DNA of 64,000 bases, taken from Coprinellus micaceus. Its lineage: Eukaryota > Basidiomycota > Agaricomycetes > Agaricales > Psathyrellaceae. The position numbers and the translations under genes are program-made. Within the stretch, counting starts at the first letter, position 1. Every line of letters starts with the position of its first letter. The notes below the pieces were generated by a model. It saw only the letters and a list, made by a program, of their open reading frames with translations, had not been told where the DNA came from and did not search any database. Positions 9,659-22,060 of the stretch are shown here, piece after piece. Where the stretch lies: assembly GCA_951394405.1 (NCBI GenBank), contig OX596336.1, positions 2,542,001-2,606,000 of the forward strand, in the 5' to 3' direction.

Positions 9659-11696
9659 ATGGCCCCCTACAAAGCAGCTCTAGTCCTCCTATCGTTGGTC
9701 AAGCAGCATGTACAGGCCTACATCCCCGCAGTCGCCACAAATTCGACTGAGACTGCGATTGAAGGAGGGCTGAACCTTACGGAGACATCGAAGCTCAACA
9801 TGCAGTGGTACTCCAGAGGGTATGTCCGGTGGTGGCCAGTCGCGCCTTATCTCATAGTCCGCAAGGTCATACAGCCAGAACGTTTCATACCGGCTGCGAG
9901 GGAATAACAGTAATGGGATAAGCAAGGTATACATCTGTTCTCCCCGTTGGCTATGCGAATTCGCTCTGAGGTCTCTTTCCAAGGGGGCTTTGGTGCACTT
10001 TTCGGAGGAGAAAGTTACGAACAGTACGCCTGGAAGTAAGCTCGTCCTCTGACCTTTCATTAGACCCGCTTTGAACTTTCTGTTTCAGCCAACACACCAT
10101 GGATTGCGATGGTTCTATGCGATCGAAATGCATCGGATGCCTCCATGGATATCGACATTTTCACTATGGCACGAGACAAGGGAGCCGTCGGGGCAGTACG
10201 TTGCCTCTCCCTCTCTCTAGATCCTTCCACTAACCCGATGTAATAGCTACTATACACTGTGGATTCATTGGCCTGCGTCATCAATCCTGAGTACGCAGAT
10301 CATGACCTCTTCGACCAGGTTTTCGATATCTTCTCGACGCAGAGCAAGACAAGCGCAGCTGTTATCGAATACCAATTCGGCCAATTGTTGAACGATAGTA
10401 CACAGACCGGTCCTGGACGCAACAGCACCAGGAGAGTGGACGTTATCCTTGACTACGACTCCCAGAAGCTGAACGACTCTTACGGCGAGATTACGGACTC
10501 GATTGCCAAGGGCTACGCTGTGTCACAGGGCTTCCTACTTGCGACGATGCAAGCTTTCAACGCCACAGGTGACGACACCACACCACCTACCGACGGGGCA
10601 AATCATGCAACCGGGAACGAGAACCAAAACCAAAATTCATCCAACACCGCACTTGCAATGTGAGTTCGCCCCAGCTCCATTACTCGGTTTCCTTATCTCA
10701 CACTGACTTCATTTTCCGAAAAGGATTGTACTGTACGCTATTACGGGCTGTGTTTCGGCACTGTTTTGCGTAGTCATCATAACGGGGGTAGGCTCTCGTC
10801 CACCATCCAAAAATGCGGCTATTGCTGACAAAAGTACATTGCCCCAGGCTATCCGGGCGATTCGGCATCCTGAACGGTATGGACCTCGACCACGAGGACC
10901 AAACGGAGAGGAGCAAAGCCGCGCAAGAGGACTGACCCGAGCTATTTTGGACACATTCCCCATCGTGAAATTCGGGAACCTCCCAGGCGCTCTGGAATCC
11001 GACTCGACTCGCCCCGGAAAGGACGTAGAGTCCTCCGGAGGGCCGCTAGAACTCACTCTGACGAGGACGTCCATCCGGTTCGAAGAGCCTTTGAAAGCGC
11101 CCTCCCTGGTGGCCGCGGAGGACGATAAGGACTCTCCAAACCCATGTCATGACAGCAAGCATGATCGAGATATCCCAGCCGATACAACAGACAACGAAGC
11201 ATCCTCATCCACAACTCCGCCAGTCACCAGGCGGCCCCCAAAACCTGAAGAAAACGCCGTAGCTGGGTCAAGTGGTGTGCGGCACGATGTCATCCCAGAC
11301 TCGATAGGCCGAGAGACTTGTCCAATATGTATTGTCGATTTTGAAGAGGGCGATGATGTCAGGATACTGCCGTGTGAAGGCAAGCATTGCTTCCACCAAG
11401 CATGCGTCGACCCCTGGCTGCTCGAGCTTTCCAGCTCGTGCCCCATCTGTCGCCAAGATTTCATCGCGCTCGAGAATATCATCTCAGGGCGCACGGACGA
11501 CGGACACGGGGGTGAAGATGACGCGCAGCAGGACGGTACACAAGACCAGCCAGCTCCTGAACATCATGGGTTAAACAGATTTTCACGATACGTTCGATTT
11601 GCGATTGGACGACGACATCGAAGGCACGACGAGCCCGACCCAACCGACCCCTACATGCCTCAGGCACCCGAAACCTCCATTTATTCCGCGATGTAA
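9659..11696 (+). CDS. PA-TM-RING-type E3 ubiquitin ligase
   Basis: Membrane-anchored ubiquitin ligase. Exons 9659-9819, 9911-10035, 10089-10195, 10247-10659, 10724-10787 and 10848-11696 give 572 residues. Order: signal peptide; a luminal region with several Asn-X-Thr/Ser sequons resembling a protease-associated domain (Thr-Pro-Trp-Ile-Ala-Met-Val, Gly-Ala-Val.., Ala-Cys-Val-Ile-Asn); an Asn/Gln-rich linker; one membrane helix made by exon 5 (Ile-Val-Leu-Tyr..Val-Val-Ile-Ile-Thr-Gly); then a cytosolic part with a C-terminal RING-H2 finger: Cys-Pro-Ile-Cys..Cys..His-Cys-Phe-His-Gln-Ala-Cys..Cys-Pro-Ile-Cys-Arg, all eight ligands present. The topology matches PA-TM-RING ligases that ubiquitinate endomembrane cargo. 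The first acceptor (9910) was chosen because it alone keeps the frame. Confidence 0.85.
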
Positions 11697-12071
11697 TACT
11701 GCTCCCCCCTTTTCGATAACACTGTCACTCTTCCTTCGTCCACCCCTTCTCTCCATCTACTCTGTTGCCCGCATCTTTTGACACATTCTTCGTTGCCTTT
11801 TGCCTCACCGCAATCATCTGGAATCTCTATTTTACCTTGATATCTCCCCGATGTAATTTTATTAGTATAGGTTAGCCACCATACTTAGTGGGGGAGGTGC
11901 TGAAGGCGCGCTATGCGAGTCCGAGACCTCCTTTGCCGTCTGCCGGTACCGCGGATACAGACACGTTTCTCGCATTGTACTATATGTAATCACGCTTAAG
12001 ATTCGACGAATCGAACGATACACACATAGCAAAAATACGCCCCAGCCCAGAGAATTGCTGAACAATCTAGC
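11697..12071. other. Convergent 3' regions
   Basis: About 375 bp between the tail-to-tail RING and F-box genes; holds their 3' UTRs. Pyrimidine-rich on the plus strand near 11700-11800. Confidence 0.5.
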
Positions 12072-14239
12072 CTAGAACGAGGTATCCCAAACTCCTCCAA
12101 CTACGTCGAAGAATTTCCTGCAATCCATGGAACCACGTTAGGCACGGCCGGTCCCATCGACACAGATGTCAGAGAGCAAGGACTCACTTGAAAAACGGTT
12201 TCTTAATTCCATACGAAGCCACCTCAACCTCCTCCATTTCTGGGCCTTCTTCGACTGATCCACTGAACGTAGTCGCCCCTCGTGGCACTGTAACGAGCCG
12301 CCTCTCCACGACCACCCTCATAAAGCCCTTCCGCTTATCATACCATTCATTATGGCTGACCTCCCTCAACTTCGGGCACAACTGCACCAAGCTCCCAATT
12401 GCATCGTGCACCCGCTGCTTACCATCCTCGGTGTCTTCTCCCACCGCGCTCCATAACGCACAGCCCTTCAGGATCTCAAGGTGCGCAAAACGAGGGACAA
12501 TGGCAAGGATGTCGTCGATGGTCAACTTCACAGGTTCCCGTGGGAGAGGAGGGTAGTAGCGGGGTGGGAGGTTCAACCAGCGGATGTTCGGGAACATGTC
12601 TGCGAGGTCGTACATTTCTTGGATGTCGCCGAACATGTCTAGCGAGAGGTGCCGCAAGGCATTTCTGTCCATGCCCGATGGGGCGAGAGAGAGGAGAGTG
12701 GACGCGGTGAGAGATATCACGTCGAGGCTTTCGAACGGACGCAATCCTTCCTGGTTAGTTGCCAGTGAAGTCGGAGTCGTGGGCGGCGTGGAAACGGTTA
12801 TGGCTGGAACTGTAACATACTGAGCGGTTCCCTCTTCGCTCGCTGTTGAACTTGACGAACCCGGTAGAGTTTCATGATCCTCGCTTATAAGCTCAAAACG
12901 AGCAGAAGGTCCTGGTGTTGCCCCACCATCATCACTATCTTCGCCTCTCCCGCCAGAACCGTCCTCTTCTGCATCTGCTTCCTGGATCATGGTCAGTCGC
13001 TTCTTGGACCGTTTGCCAGCTCCCACAGTCAGAGACGTTGCAGGAGCCGGGGCAGGTGGAGGAGAAACGACCGCCACCGAAACCGGTTGCCCGGCCGGGA
13101 CCTGGCACCCTTCTTCGGCCCTCGCGTCTGCCTCCAGCAGAGCTGTGAACACCCCTCCATTCGACCTGAGGCGCTTAAGATTGGGTAGGGTCCCTTTGCG
13201 GAACCGGGGGTTGCTAAGTGGGTACCAGGATAGTTCTTCCAAACCGGGGTGGTTCTCAATGAAGGCTACAGCAGCAGGGTCGACGGAACTTGTTGCACCG
13301 CTGACTAACTCGAGCTTCGCCTTCTTGAGCTTCGGGAACCTGACGACAGAAAGATGTTTAAACTCGAGCGGGATAGTAAGGCACTGGAATCGAAACCATA
13401 TCGATCAGATTCCAGAATGAAACGGCGACCGACGAGGACATACTTCGAGTTCGGAGCACCGAGAGAGCATGATACAGAGAGGGAGAACGTTGGCAGGCTT
13501 GAGCCATGTGTGGTTGAAGAGCTCGAGATGGGTAAGATTTGAAAGATGCCAAACCTATGGCCACCGCTCAGTCTCGCATTCAAGACACGGTCTCAAGTAT
13601 CGCGAAAGAACTCACTGGGTACTGGTACTTGTTATCGAAAGACGGCCCGTCAACATGACTCCCAAAAGGCCCATTCAGCCCAAAGTGTTCGAGTGTCGAT
13701 TTCTTGCACACTTCGGCGAGGATAGCGTCTTCAAACCGCGTCTCCCCGGTCGGCTTGATTTCCCTCCTCTGTCCGGTTGCATCCTTGTATATGCACCCAT
13801 TCCATTCCCACGTAAACGACCGTAGTTTCGACATGCTCCGAAGGGCCTTGCAGACATTTATTGCCTTGACTCTCTCGTCCGCAGAACCGTTCAGCTTGGG
13901 ATTGCCGTCGAGGGCCATGTCAACGAGGCGTTGGGGCATTCGGTCTCCGCGAGTGTAATTGTGCTTCTCGCTGATGTGCAATTCCCGAATGTTCTGTGCG
14001 AGGTCGGTGCGGCGAGCCAGGTGGGCGAAGATTACAGGGTGGAAGGTTCGGACGTTGAGGATACGATATTCGATGTGTTCTGGAATAACATGGGAATTGA
14101 GGTCCTTGCAAGTTCGTGCAAGGGAGCGTAAGTCCTCAGTGTCGTCAATATCGGAAACGATCTCGAAGAGGAGTTCATGAGGGAGGCTCAGGATCGGCGA
14201 GACAGCGCCCGAGGATCCTGGACCTGTCGTCGATGCCAT
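12072..14239 (-). CDS. F-box protein
   Basis: Probable substrate adaptor of an SCF ubiquitin ligase. Exons 13616-14239, 13444-13554, 12188-13383 and 12072-12117 give 658 residues. The F-box is at about 15-60: Leu-Pro-His-Glu-Leu-Leu-Phe-Glu-Ile-Val, then Leu-Arg-Ser-Leu-Ala-Arg-Thr-Cys-Lys. After it come leucine-rich-like stretches (His-Leu-Ser-Asn-Leu-Thr-His-Leu-Glu-Leu-Phe; Phe-Pro-Lys-Leu-Lys-Lys-Ala-Lys-Leu-Glu-Leu), an acidic low-complexity insert and a conserved tail. The reading frame of exon 3 runs into TGA at 12184, but the preceding bases form a GTGAGT donor, and splicing to 12117 adds Lys-Lys-Phe-Phe-Asp-Val-Val-Gly-Gly-Val-Trp-Asp before a stop, which reads as genuine protein. 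This kind of F-box/leucine-rich protein is numerous in agaricomycetes; the target cannot be told. Confidence 0.8.
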
Positions 14240-15426
14240 GGTGAGATGAGGAAGAGTATAAGGGGAAGCGTCGAAGGAAGTTGGCGCCGCGGAGAGTGTA
14301 GCTGAGGTACAGGGGAGAGAACCGTTGCCAGACCACGCCGGGACTGAGGGTGCGACTGGTCAAGCGACAGAAAGTTGTCAATACGTCTTGTTGCCATGCG
14401 GCATCTCGCCCAGCATTGGCCCCTATGATCGCTTCAAACTCCGCCCGGGGGCAATGCGAGAACAATTGCACCTCCTTCCCTCGTTCCCAGGCAAAGCTCA
14501 AGGCCCGACGGAAACTTGGTCAAAATGGCAACCTGAAAGCTAGTTTGTCGCTTTTCCTTCATAGGGCCAACTTTCTTCCAGGTTCTGCCGTGTTCACCGA
14601 GCTTCTTGCCTTAAACTGTCCTGTCCAGTCGCTTGTTCTGGCGTCTAAAATATGTAATTCACACTGGGGCCAGTCTGCCGCCCTGCGCGGGAAGAGCGTC
14701 CAGAGTATATGTATGAAGGGCTGGGTGACGGTAGTTGGCAGACACGAGAGCAGCTGCCAAATACTTCCGTTCGGCTCGCTTAATATGAGCGCTTATGCGT
14801 CGATTATCACAGTTCCCGGGCGCTAATCAACCAACGCGGCGCACCCCGGCTACTCCACGACTGCCCTCAGCTCGTTGGCGCCAAGTAGAACAAGCCCAAT
14901 CCAAAGATTGAGGGTTCAGCAACTTCCTGACACCGTCTTTGGACATGGTACCGGAGGAAACGAAGGAATATATAAGTGGGTCTGCGCAGATGGTTGCCCT
15001 CCACGCCACTTATGGTCACACTGGACTGTCCAAGCACATGGTTAATCCAGGAAGGTTGGACTCCGGAGGGTAGAGCTCCTGTCCCTAGAGAAGAGACCAG
15101 GGGCCATGCCTCTCCAATGTTACAATCGGTAGGAGCTGGGGAAGGGAGGTCTTGCAAGGCTCTTAGATAAATCAGGTGATAATCGGCGGCCGCCTCGACG
15201 CTGTAGAGCGAGGTCTCGGGCATGTACATTACGAACTTTTGCGTCGTAATGAGCCCTCTATGTTGTGCTTTACTCAGTCCTTTCCAGTGGAGCCGGTGCT
15301 AGCAGGTTGGGGGCCGGAGGGGGAGGGTGTTCGTCAATGTTCGCAGCAGAAGGCATCAAGGAATCCGAAGAAGTGATCTTGGACCCAGCCCCTGTATGTA
15401 CGACCAACGCTTTAGTTTTTGTCCTT
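14240..15426. other. Intergenic, no gene recognised
   Basis: About 1.2 kb upstream of the F-box gene, extending to the aldo-keto reductase pseudogene. ORFs such as 14350-14826 plus show no family signature. Holds the F-box promoter; the rest may be decayed sequence. Confidence 0.4.
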
Positions 15427-16537
15427 TTATAAGCGTTGTTTATTGCTGCTCACTACCATATTAGCAGGGAACCCCACGTCAAAATCCGAGTCGGAGGTGG
15501 CCTCGATACTCTTGATATGCTCGGCGCTGAGAGTAATGGTTAAAGCCTCTATGTTCGTGCGTGGGCGATCGGCGGAAGAAGACCCACCTTCGGACAGCGC
15601 CATAGGGTGATGTCTCTTTCAAAAAATCTCTCCATGACGTTCTACGCGCCTTGATAGACGACGAAAGGGGTCAGAGTGTGATCTCGGGCGTACTGGCTCG
15701 CCTTCGACACGACCCAAGCAGGAATATCAGAGATAGCCTAGACACAAGCACATCGGTCTGGCCAGGCTCGTGGCCACACATTAACCACATGCGTACCAAG
15801 TGCAGAACCTTGCCTTGGAGGACGAGGGTATACAAGCCTCGCATGACCTGACCTGCTCGATGCCGGTCTCCCAATCTTGTTAGTGCACGTACAACAAGTC
15901 AGTGTAATTCGCGCGGAGCTTCTTTGATGATGCTTCGAAGGAGAGGTGCATCGACTTGACGCTGTTTCCAGTGTAGCTAACCCTTTGCTTTATGGCGGGA
16001 TCGAGGCGCTTGTAGTTAGTGGTGTACTGAAATGCACGCGGGGTTTATAGAAGGTCACTGCGAGTGGACGCGGTGCTCTCACCTTGGTCGCGATGAAGAG
16101 TTGGTCTCGAATGCCTCGTTCCTCAGCCCATTAGCCAATGAATTGCTCAGACGTTTCGTCTTGACTACCGCCCATCCCATCGGCTAGTATGCAGTCGAAC
16201 GACCCCATGCAAGCGACGGGGGTACTGACTAGTTATTCGCAGTGTCAACGAATCTCCCCCCATCGCCAAAGAACTCGTCGAGTAGGATGCGACTCTTCTC
16301 TTGATCCGTTGCGCCTATGAATTCTTCCCACTTGTCTCCAATGCTCATCGTACCCAGAGCAAGTGGGGAGAGATGCACTCCGGCAGTAGGAATGAACTTC
16401 CTGTAGCGACCGAGCGCGGTTTTAGGTTCGGGTGGAGGATCGAAGAGGCCCGTGATTATACCGAGGGTCGGGTAGGTGTTCGATGAGAAGAACCAAGTCG
16501 GTGTGTGAACTGTTCCAGGTTTGAGGGTGAGGAACAT
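15427..16537 (-). pseudogene. Aryl-alcohol dehydrogenase-like aldo-keto reductase, decayed
   Basis: Fragments of an AAD-type aldo-keto reductase lie in order on the minus strand. The N terminus (16229-16537) has Pro-Glu-Pro-Lys-Thr-Ala-Leu-Gly-Arg-Tyr-Arg, Ser-Pro-Leu-Ala-Leu-Gly-Thr-Met-Ser-Ile-Gly and Phe-Val-Asp-Thr-Ala-Asn-Asn. Further down come Asp-Glu-Thr-Ser-Glu-Gln-Phe-Ile-Gly, Arg-Asp-Gln-Leu-Phe-Ile-Ala-Thr-Lys, Ser-Met-His-Leu-Ser-Phe-Glu-Ala-Ser, Leu-Leu-Tyr-Val-His, Ile-Ser-Asp-Ile-Pro-Ala-Trp-Val-Val and a C-terminal Gly-Phe-Pro-Ala-Asn-Met-Val. Lesions: a stop inside the Glu-Gln-Phe-Ile-Gly segment, a stop just after Tyr-Val-His, a frameshift at a 5-bp direct duplication near 15845-15854, a stop at the Tyr-Gln-Gly motif, and loss of roughly 80-100 residues before the tail. 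Several old intron sites are still visible. Not translatable. Confidence 0.8.
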
Positions 16538-16863
16538 CGACTCAAAGGGTGCACGAATTCATGTTGTCTCAACCCGTGCATGAGGAATCTTTGACCTTAC
16601 TGTCGAGTGGAACAGTACACTCGATTGGCGCTGGAATAGGAGAAAGCCCGACTTGACTTGCCCCTTTCCAATCCGTCGACGTCATGTTTGAGCGGTTCTC
16701 CAGAGCACCATCTCGGGTGTATCTGTGGGAGCGAGAGTTGGTTTGGCTCATCATTCACAATATGCGAAGACGTGCATTAGTTGAAATTTCGTTGTAGATG
16801 AAGGTAGAATTCATTATTATTTATTATTTCACTTGGAGTGTGCCACTGTTCGTGGTCGAAAAA
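16538..16863. other. Intergenic
   Basis: About 325 bp between the pseudogene and the 3' end of the allantoinase gene. An AT-rich patch lies near 16811-16830. No gene seen. Confidence 0.5.
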
Positions 16864-18547
16864 TCAAATCAATCGTCCCCGTGGTGTGAGGTCGGTAAAG
16901 CCGCCCGCTTCGCGGTCATATATCAAGGATCCACGGAGATACGTCGCATCGACGCGCCCTGAGAGGACTCGACCCTCATATGGAGACAACTTGTTCTTGT
17001 ATTGAAGGAGTTCCTTCGTAACCTGGGACGTACGGTCAACCCGAATGGTTGTGTGCTTTGGAATTGACCACTCACCTCGAAGGATGCTTCCGGATCCCAG
17101 AGAGCAAAATCACCATCATTACCAACTTTAAGCGAACCCTTAATCTCCCCCAGCCCCGCATGTCCAGCAGTTTTCTTGCTCATCCAGTCGACGACCTGTT
17201 TAAGCGGGACTTCGCGCTTCTTCGCCTCGGTCCAAAGTAAACTGAGACCCAAACCCAGTGTGCTAATACCACCCCACGCCGACATGATGTCCCCAGAATC
17301 GATATTCTTGAGTTCGACAACGCATGGACTGTGATCAGACACCACACAATCGATTGCACCTTCCTTCAACGCGTTCCACAGCTCATCTCGGTTAGATTCT
17401 TCCCGGACGGGGGGGCAACACTTGAACTCGGAGTGTCCATCAGGAATGCTCTCTGCATTGAGGCAAAGGTAGTGAAAGCACGTCTCCACGGTCAAGGGAA
17501 GGCCTAAGGCTTTGGCTTCGCGGATGATAGGGAGGGCAGATGCGGCTGAGAGGTGGACGATGTGTGTGCGGAGTTGTGGGTATGTCCCCTGGAGTTTGTA
17601 CACGAGAGAGATGGCGTCCGACTCGAACTTTTGTGGTCTTGAGTGAAGAAAGGTGTCGTAATGCGTAGGGTCCGACTTGTCTGGCTCAGGGACATTGCTA
17701 TCCAGCTCGGCGTGGAAAAGCAACACACTGGAAGCTCTCTGCGACTCTGTTAACAAATGCCCTGTATATGGCAGGACAAGATAAGGATAATATACCTGGA
17801 GGTTCTCCATCGCAGGGTGCAAGTCGGCCTCTGTAACACATGGAAATTCCTTCAGGTTGGTTAGGGAATTTGTGCTACATCGCAAGACGTCGGACGTACG
17901 TCGACGCCACTTTCGATGAGGAAGCATTTGAACCCCTTCACACCCGCTTCGACCAGGGGAATAAGATGTTCCTGTTATCGAAGGGGCGATCAGGAAAGGA
18001 TAAAGTGCGCCCGGAAATTGGATTGACCTGGTTTCCAGGAATGACACCACCCCAGAACCCAACATCGGTATGGCATTGCCCAACAGCCGCCCGACGTTTC
18101 TCTTCCAGGTTCGCTACGGTGGTAGTTGGAGGGAGGGAGTTCAATGGCATGTCTACGACCGTTGTGATACCGCCAGCAGCAGCAGCTCGAGTGCCCGTCC
18201 AAAAGCCTTCCCAATCTGTGCGTCCGGGTTCATTGAGGTGGACATGAGCGCTGTCGACCGGCAATAGGGAGGTTGCAGAATGTCAGGAACGACTTAACGG
18301 TGACGCGGGATGCCTTCAAGACTACGCACTCGACAAGTCCTGGGATTATAATTTTGTCTCCAGCATCTACCCAAGCAGCGATCGCGGTCGAAGGGCGAGC
18401 TGCCTCGAATTCTGTTCTGTTCTGATAGATCTTCTGAATCTCTGTGATCTTCCCGGTCACATTGTCGATGAGTATGGTTGCAGGTGTAGGCTCATCCACG
18501 TCGGAGAGCAGGGCACCTTTACCAGTGCAGACGATGAACTCGACCAT
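16864..18547 (-). CDS. Allantoinase
   Basis: Cyclic amidohydrolase that opens allantoin to allantoate in purine-nitrogen use. Exons 18330-18547, 18028-18250, 17900-17971, 17796-17849, 17076-17744 and 16864-17022 give 464 residues, the usual length. Metal-binding residues are in place: [11 protein letters not shown] after the first intron (the joined Asp-Ala-His-Val-His identifies the site), the lysine that is carbamylated in the family within Gly-Val-Lys-Gly-Phe-Lys-Cys-Phe, then His residues in Leu-Leu-Phe-His-Ala-Glu, Ile-Val-His-Leu-Ser and the Asp in Val-Ser-Asp-His-Ser-Pro-Cys. The Phe-Lys-Cys-Phe and Asp-His-Ser-Pro-Cys segments fit allantoinase better than dihydroorotase or hydantoinase. 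The last exon ends at TGA 16864-16866; reading through the final intron would stop at 16923 with a poor tail. Confidence 0.9.
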
Positions 18548-19255
18548 TCCGCGAAGGAGTCAGAAAGAGAAATAACGGCGAGCATCGTAGCCCCTCAGTG
18601 TTGGGTCACTGCTGGCTGATGGCAACGCGCACTGTGCCGCGCTTCGTGCGAGCTCCAAATTCCAGCGCGTGCCTGCTTGCTTCACCTCATCAGGTCAGCC
18701 CTCCATTATGCCGCCGAATCCTCAAGAATCCTGGATATCGCACAGGACAGATTCTAACGAATACGAATGCATGAACTGATCATCTTCGCAGCAACTTCCT
18801 CATCAAGCAAACATGACTCCAGTTCATCACGACTTCTGCTGGTCTTGGTCTTCTACGTTTCTATTAGCTGGCATCCAACCCTTCGCGAGGTTCTCGACGG
18901 TATCCCTGCAACTCGTATATCCAAGTGGTCGATATGAATAGCAGACGCCATCTGCATCAGGCTTCCCCCGGATTGCACTTTGAAGGCCAGCGCTGGTGAT
19001 AATACTCCCGCTCAACCTGTCTCTAAACCGATAGATCCGCTGGAATGAGCAGATGAGGGCAAAGGGCCAAGGGGCTCAACCTTGGATTGCAATGCTGTCC
19101 AAGCTGTTTCGTCACAGACATGCGACGAGAGCTCAATTGATGATCACTGAGCGCGTTATCCCCCAAAAGGGATGCATCACAGATTCGCATTGCAGGTGAT
19201 ACAAAAGAACCGTATGTCGCGGCTATTCGCCTTTCTTTCTTTCCCTGCCGACGCC
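18548..19255. other. Divergent intergenic region
   Basis: About 700 bp between the head-to-head allantoinase and Yippee genes; should contain both promoters. No gene or unambiguous element seen. Confidence 0.5.
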
Positions 19256-19924
19256 ATGCTCCAGTACTACAACTCAGACTTCTCTTCTTCCTCGTCCACT
19301 CTGAGGATGGACCAGACCCCACCTCGACGCTCACTACCATCAGTACCCGGACTCGCACCTCCACCATCATCGATCGAAACCAAGCGCTCGTCGCGTCCGC
19401 TGCCCAAAATTCCCCGCGCATTGACTTGCAAGCAATGCCAAGCCGTCATCACCTCAAACAATGTCCTATTCCCTTCTTCTAAGGTGAACAAAACTGTTCC
19501 CTCATTTGTCCTGTCCCTTTTCTGACCTCGTACGCTACTAGATGCCACCGAATTCGAGGTCATTTAGAGGGTTTTCAGGGAAAGCGTCGCTGTTTACTGA
19601 AACGTGAGTTCCGTTGTCACTTCACGCTGTCCCACATGTGTCTTAATGTATCGTTCTCGTATCAGTTATCACGTCAGGATAGGAAAGCCAGGAATTCAGC
19701 TCATGGCTACTGGAGCTCACACAATGTCCGAAGTCTGCTGCGGGTCGTGCAACACCTATCTTGGTTGGCACATCGTCCGCGCACACGAGGACCCAGAAAA
19801 ATGGAAAGAAGGCAAGTTCCTACTCGAACTCGAGCACCTCCATGCCCATGCGGACCATGTCGCACCTCTCAATTTTCGAGGTCCTCAACGGTCGCCGTCT
19901 TCTGATTCTGGGTCCGACTACTGA
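19256..19924 (+). CDS. Yippee/Mis18-fold zinc-binding protein
   Basis: Exons 19256-19483, 19542-19603 and 19666-19924 give 182 residues. After a Ser/Pro-rich leader the Yippee domain starts with Leu-Thr-Cys-Lys-Gln-Cys, continues over exon 2 (Gly-Phe-Ser-Gly-Lys-Ala-Ser-Leu-Phe) and has the second zinc knuckle Cys-Cys-Gly-Ser-Cys-Asn-Thr-Tyr-Leu-Gly-Trp plus Trp-Lys-Glu-Gly-Lys-Phe-Leu-Leu-Glu. The paired CxxC knuckles bind one zinc; the fold is shared with Mis18 and cereblon. In fungi such proteins (Moh1 and relatives) have no agreed function. The tail is short, acidic and Ser-rich. The chosen ATG is the nearest before the Ser-rich leader; in-frame ATGs lie upstream at 19172 and 19214. Confidence 0.8.
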
Positions 19925-22060
19925 GCTTGGGGACCGCGTGTACCGTCACCAGAGCCGCCCTCCTCCCTTTCATTCCTACTACACATACCGATCTCTCGTT
20001 GCTATCCCTTCATTCACTCTCCTACTCCTCGCCATTGTTGTGTTCTGTGCGTTCCCCTCGTCTTCGTGCCCCTCTCAATACCCCGCAATTGTACCACCAC
20101 CCCCATCATCATTGACTATTCTACTAGTAATCCCTCCTGGACGCTTCGCCTTTTCCTGCAAAAGACAACTGTAATTGTAGACTATAATTATCGCCGACCC
20201 ACAGATTTTCTTCGCCATTCGTTTTTAGGTGTTGCTGTTAACTTAGATTATCAAATGCGCGTTTCATGGTGATACACCGGAGCCTGACGCGACCCAGGGT
20301 CTATTCTCATCATCCTAACTTCCTCAGGTCCCGGTTTTCGCTGTTGGAGGACGTAATGCCGCAGACCTATTGCCGGGACCCCCCCACCCTCGGGTGTTTC
20401 GCGTTGTCCGATACCGTTCGGTACGCAGAAATCGGTTGATGAAATATACCAACTCTTGCGCGAGCGCCACGGAATGTCGGGAATCGGGGGAGAATCTCGT
20501 GTTACCCGATACTGGGCCTGAGACCGCACTACAGCAACTCGCAGGGATTCTTACCACACAATATCCATGGAACATGTAGGGGCTCGACAGCACAACTGCC
20601 TGGTCGGCAGGAGGCTCAGTTGAGATAGCAAGGCCCAGCAAGGCACCTTTGCAAGATACCTATCATATCATATCAAAGGCCATCCCGTATGCCAGTGTCC
20701 GCCTGCCCGTCTCATGCCCCCAGACGTTAACGATATGAAAATGTCACTTAGCCTGCGACCTGACAAAAATCATGGATTGTATTGCCTTGGAGCTTCGGGC
20801 ACGGTTTCAAAGAACCTCGGTGCTGGGGCGAAGCAAGCGAATCTTCACTTACTTTCAGCATATCCGAGAGCCCTAGCTATGCTGGTTGGCAAGCTGACCT
20901 CCGAATGTATAGCTTGTTGGAACAGGCGACCTCATGAACCTGTTGCATGGTTGTGCGCTAGTAGATATATACAAACTCGCTGTAGACGTCTGACGGCACT
21001 GTCTACGATCCCGACGCTGAGGTGTGATGGAGCAAGAGCAATATCCGAGAGACAGCATTGTCATCTGACTGGAGGCCTCTGAAGTGAAATGGAAGTGCCG
21101 AAGAGTGCGTAATACCATGCTGGCTGTCCGGGATATGATGAATTTCATCTAGTCAGCGTTGAACGTTGAATGAGAACTAGTTCTGGTTAGATTGTACAAA
21201 GTGTCGTTGTATACGCATCGCCTATTAAAACGAGACGGGACGTTATACGGCCTCGACAGGCTGCAGGAAATTTAAAGGCCTTGCGACACCTGCCATTTTG
21301 GCGCCCACGTTAAGCGCCGGAGGGACCAGCACCGCCGAATGTGGTACGGTGCGGCAAGTTGAATCATCCCACCCCTAACAGATGTGGGCAACACACCTAC
21401 AGCCCGTATACCGAGCGAAAGGTGGCCCATAAAGATGGACCACGCAAGATGGCATCGTGACTTTCCTGTCCTGTAGAAACGCGTTCAACCGCGATTGATG
21501 GCCAAGCCCTCACCGCAAGCAGTCCGTAACGGGCGTCTAAGAACCCTCCACGGAAGATCAGAAACATTGCCTCGTTCGCTACTAGTAAAGATGCAGTGAC
21601 GATGGATACAAAGAAGTTGGCTCTGCGTTTCTAACACCCCCTTCCTAATATATTGGGCTTTGTTCGAGATGATCCTTCCTTCCCAAGGGAGTGAAACGCC
21701 ATGGCCTCATTCCTGTGCAGGTCAGCTGATAACCCGAGGCTTAATTTCGATACGCCGCTTTGTTGGATGACCTGCTTATAGGGTAGTGTGCGACACGTTG
21801 AGTGAATTACCGCGAGGTTGGAGGGTGTACACAGGGCCAAAGTGGACTATTGAGTCAGATCTTGCCCCACAGAGAGAAAAGACAGTTTCGTGCCGCGTGC
21901 CTCATGCGGAGTCTTGGAAAGGTCATGCAATCCATGTCATTCGATCCAAGGGGTCATAGGAAGAGTAACAAGTATTCCAAGAGCTGGGTACAGAACCTTG
22001 ATACAGAAAAGAGTCATTGCCCAACTTGACTGAACGGGAAGTAACTGAGCTATGCCTCAC
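19925..22060. other. Long intergenic region, no gene recognised
   Basis: About 2.1 kb between the 3' ends of the Yippee and flavin-reductase genes. The first 250 bp are pyrimidine-rich on the plus strand, probably Yippee 3' UTR. Short ORFs (for example 20714-21082 plus) match nothing I recognise, and no repeats or transposon ends are obvious. Confidence 0.45.

Noticed and set aside
14350..14826. Plus-strand ORF of 158 codons
   Set aside because: No family signature, no splice partners, and it overlaps the promoter side of the F-box gene.
20714..21082. Plus-strand ORF of 122 codons in the 2.1-kb gap
   Set aside because: No recognisable motif; composition not clearly coding.
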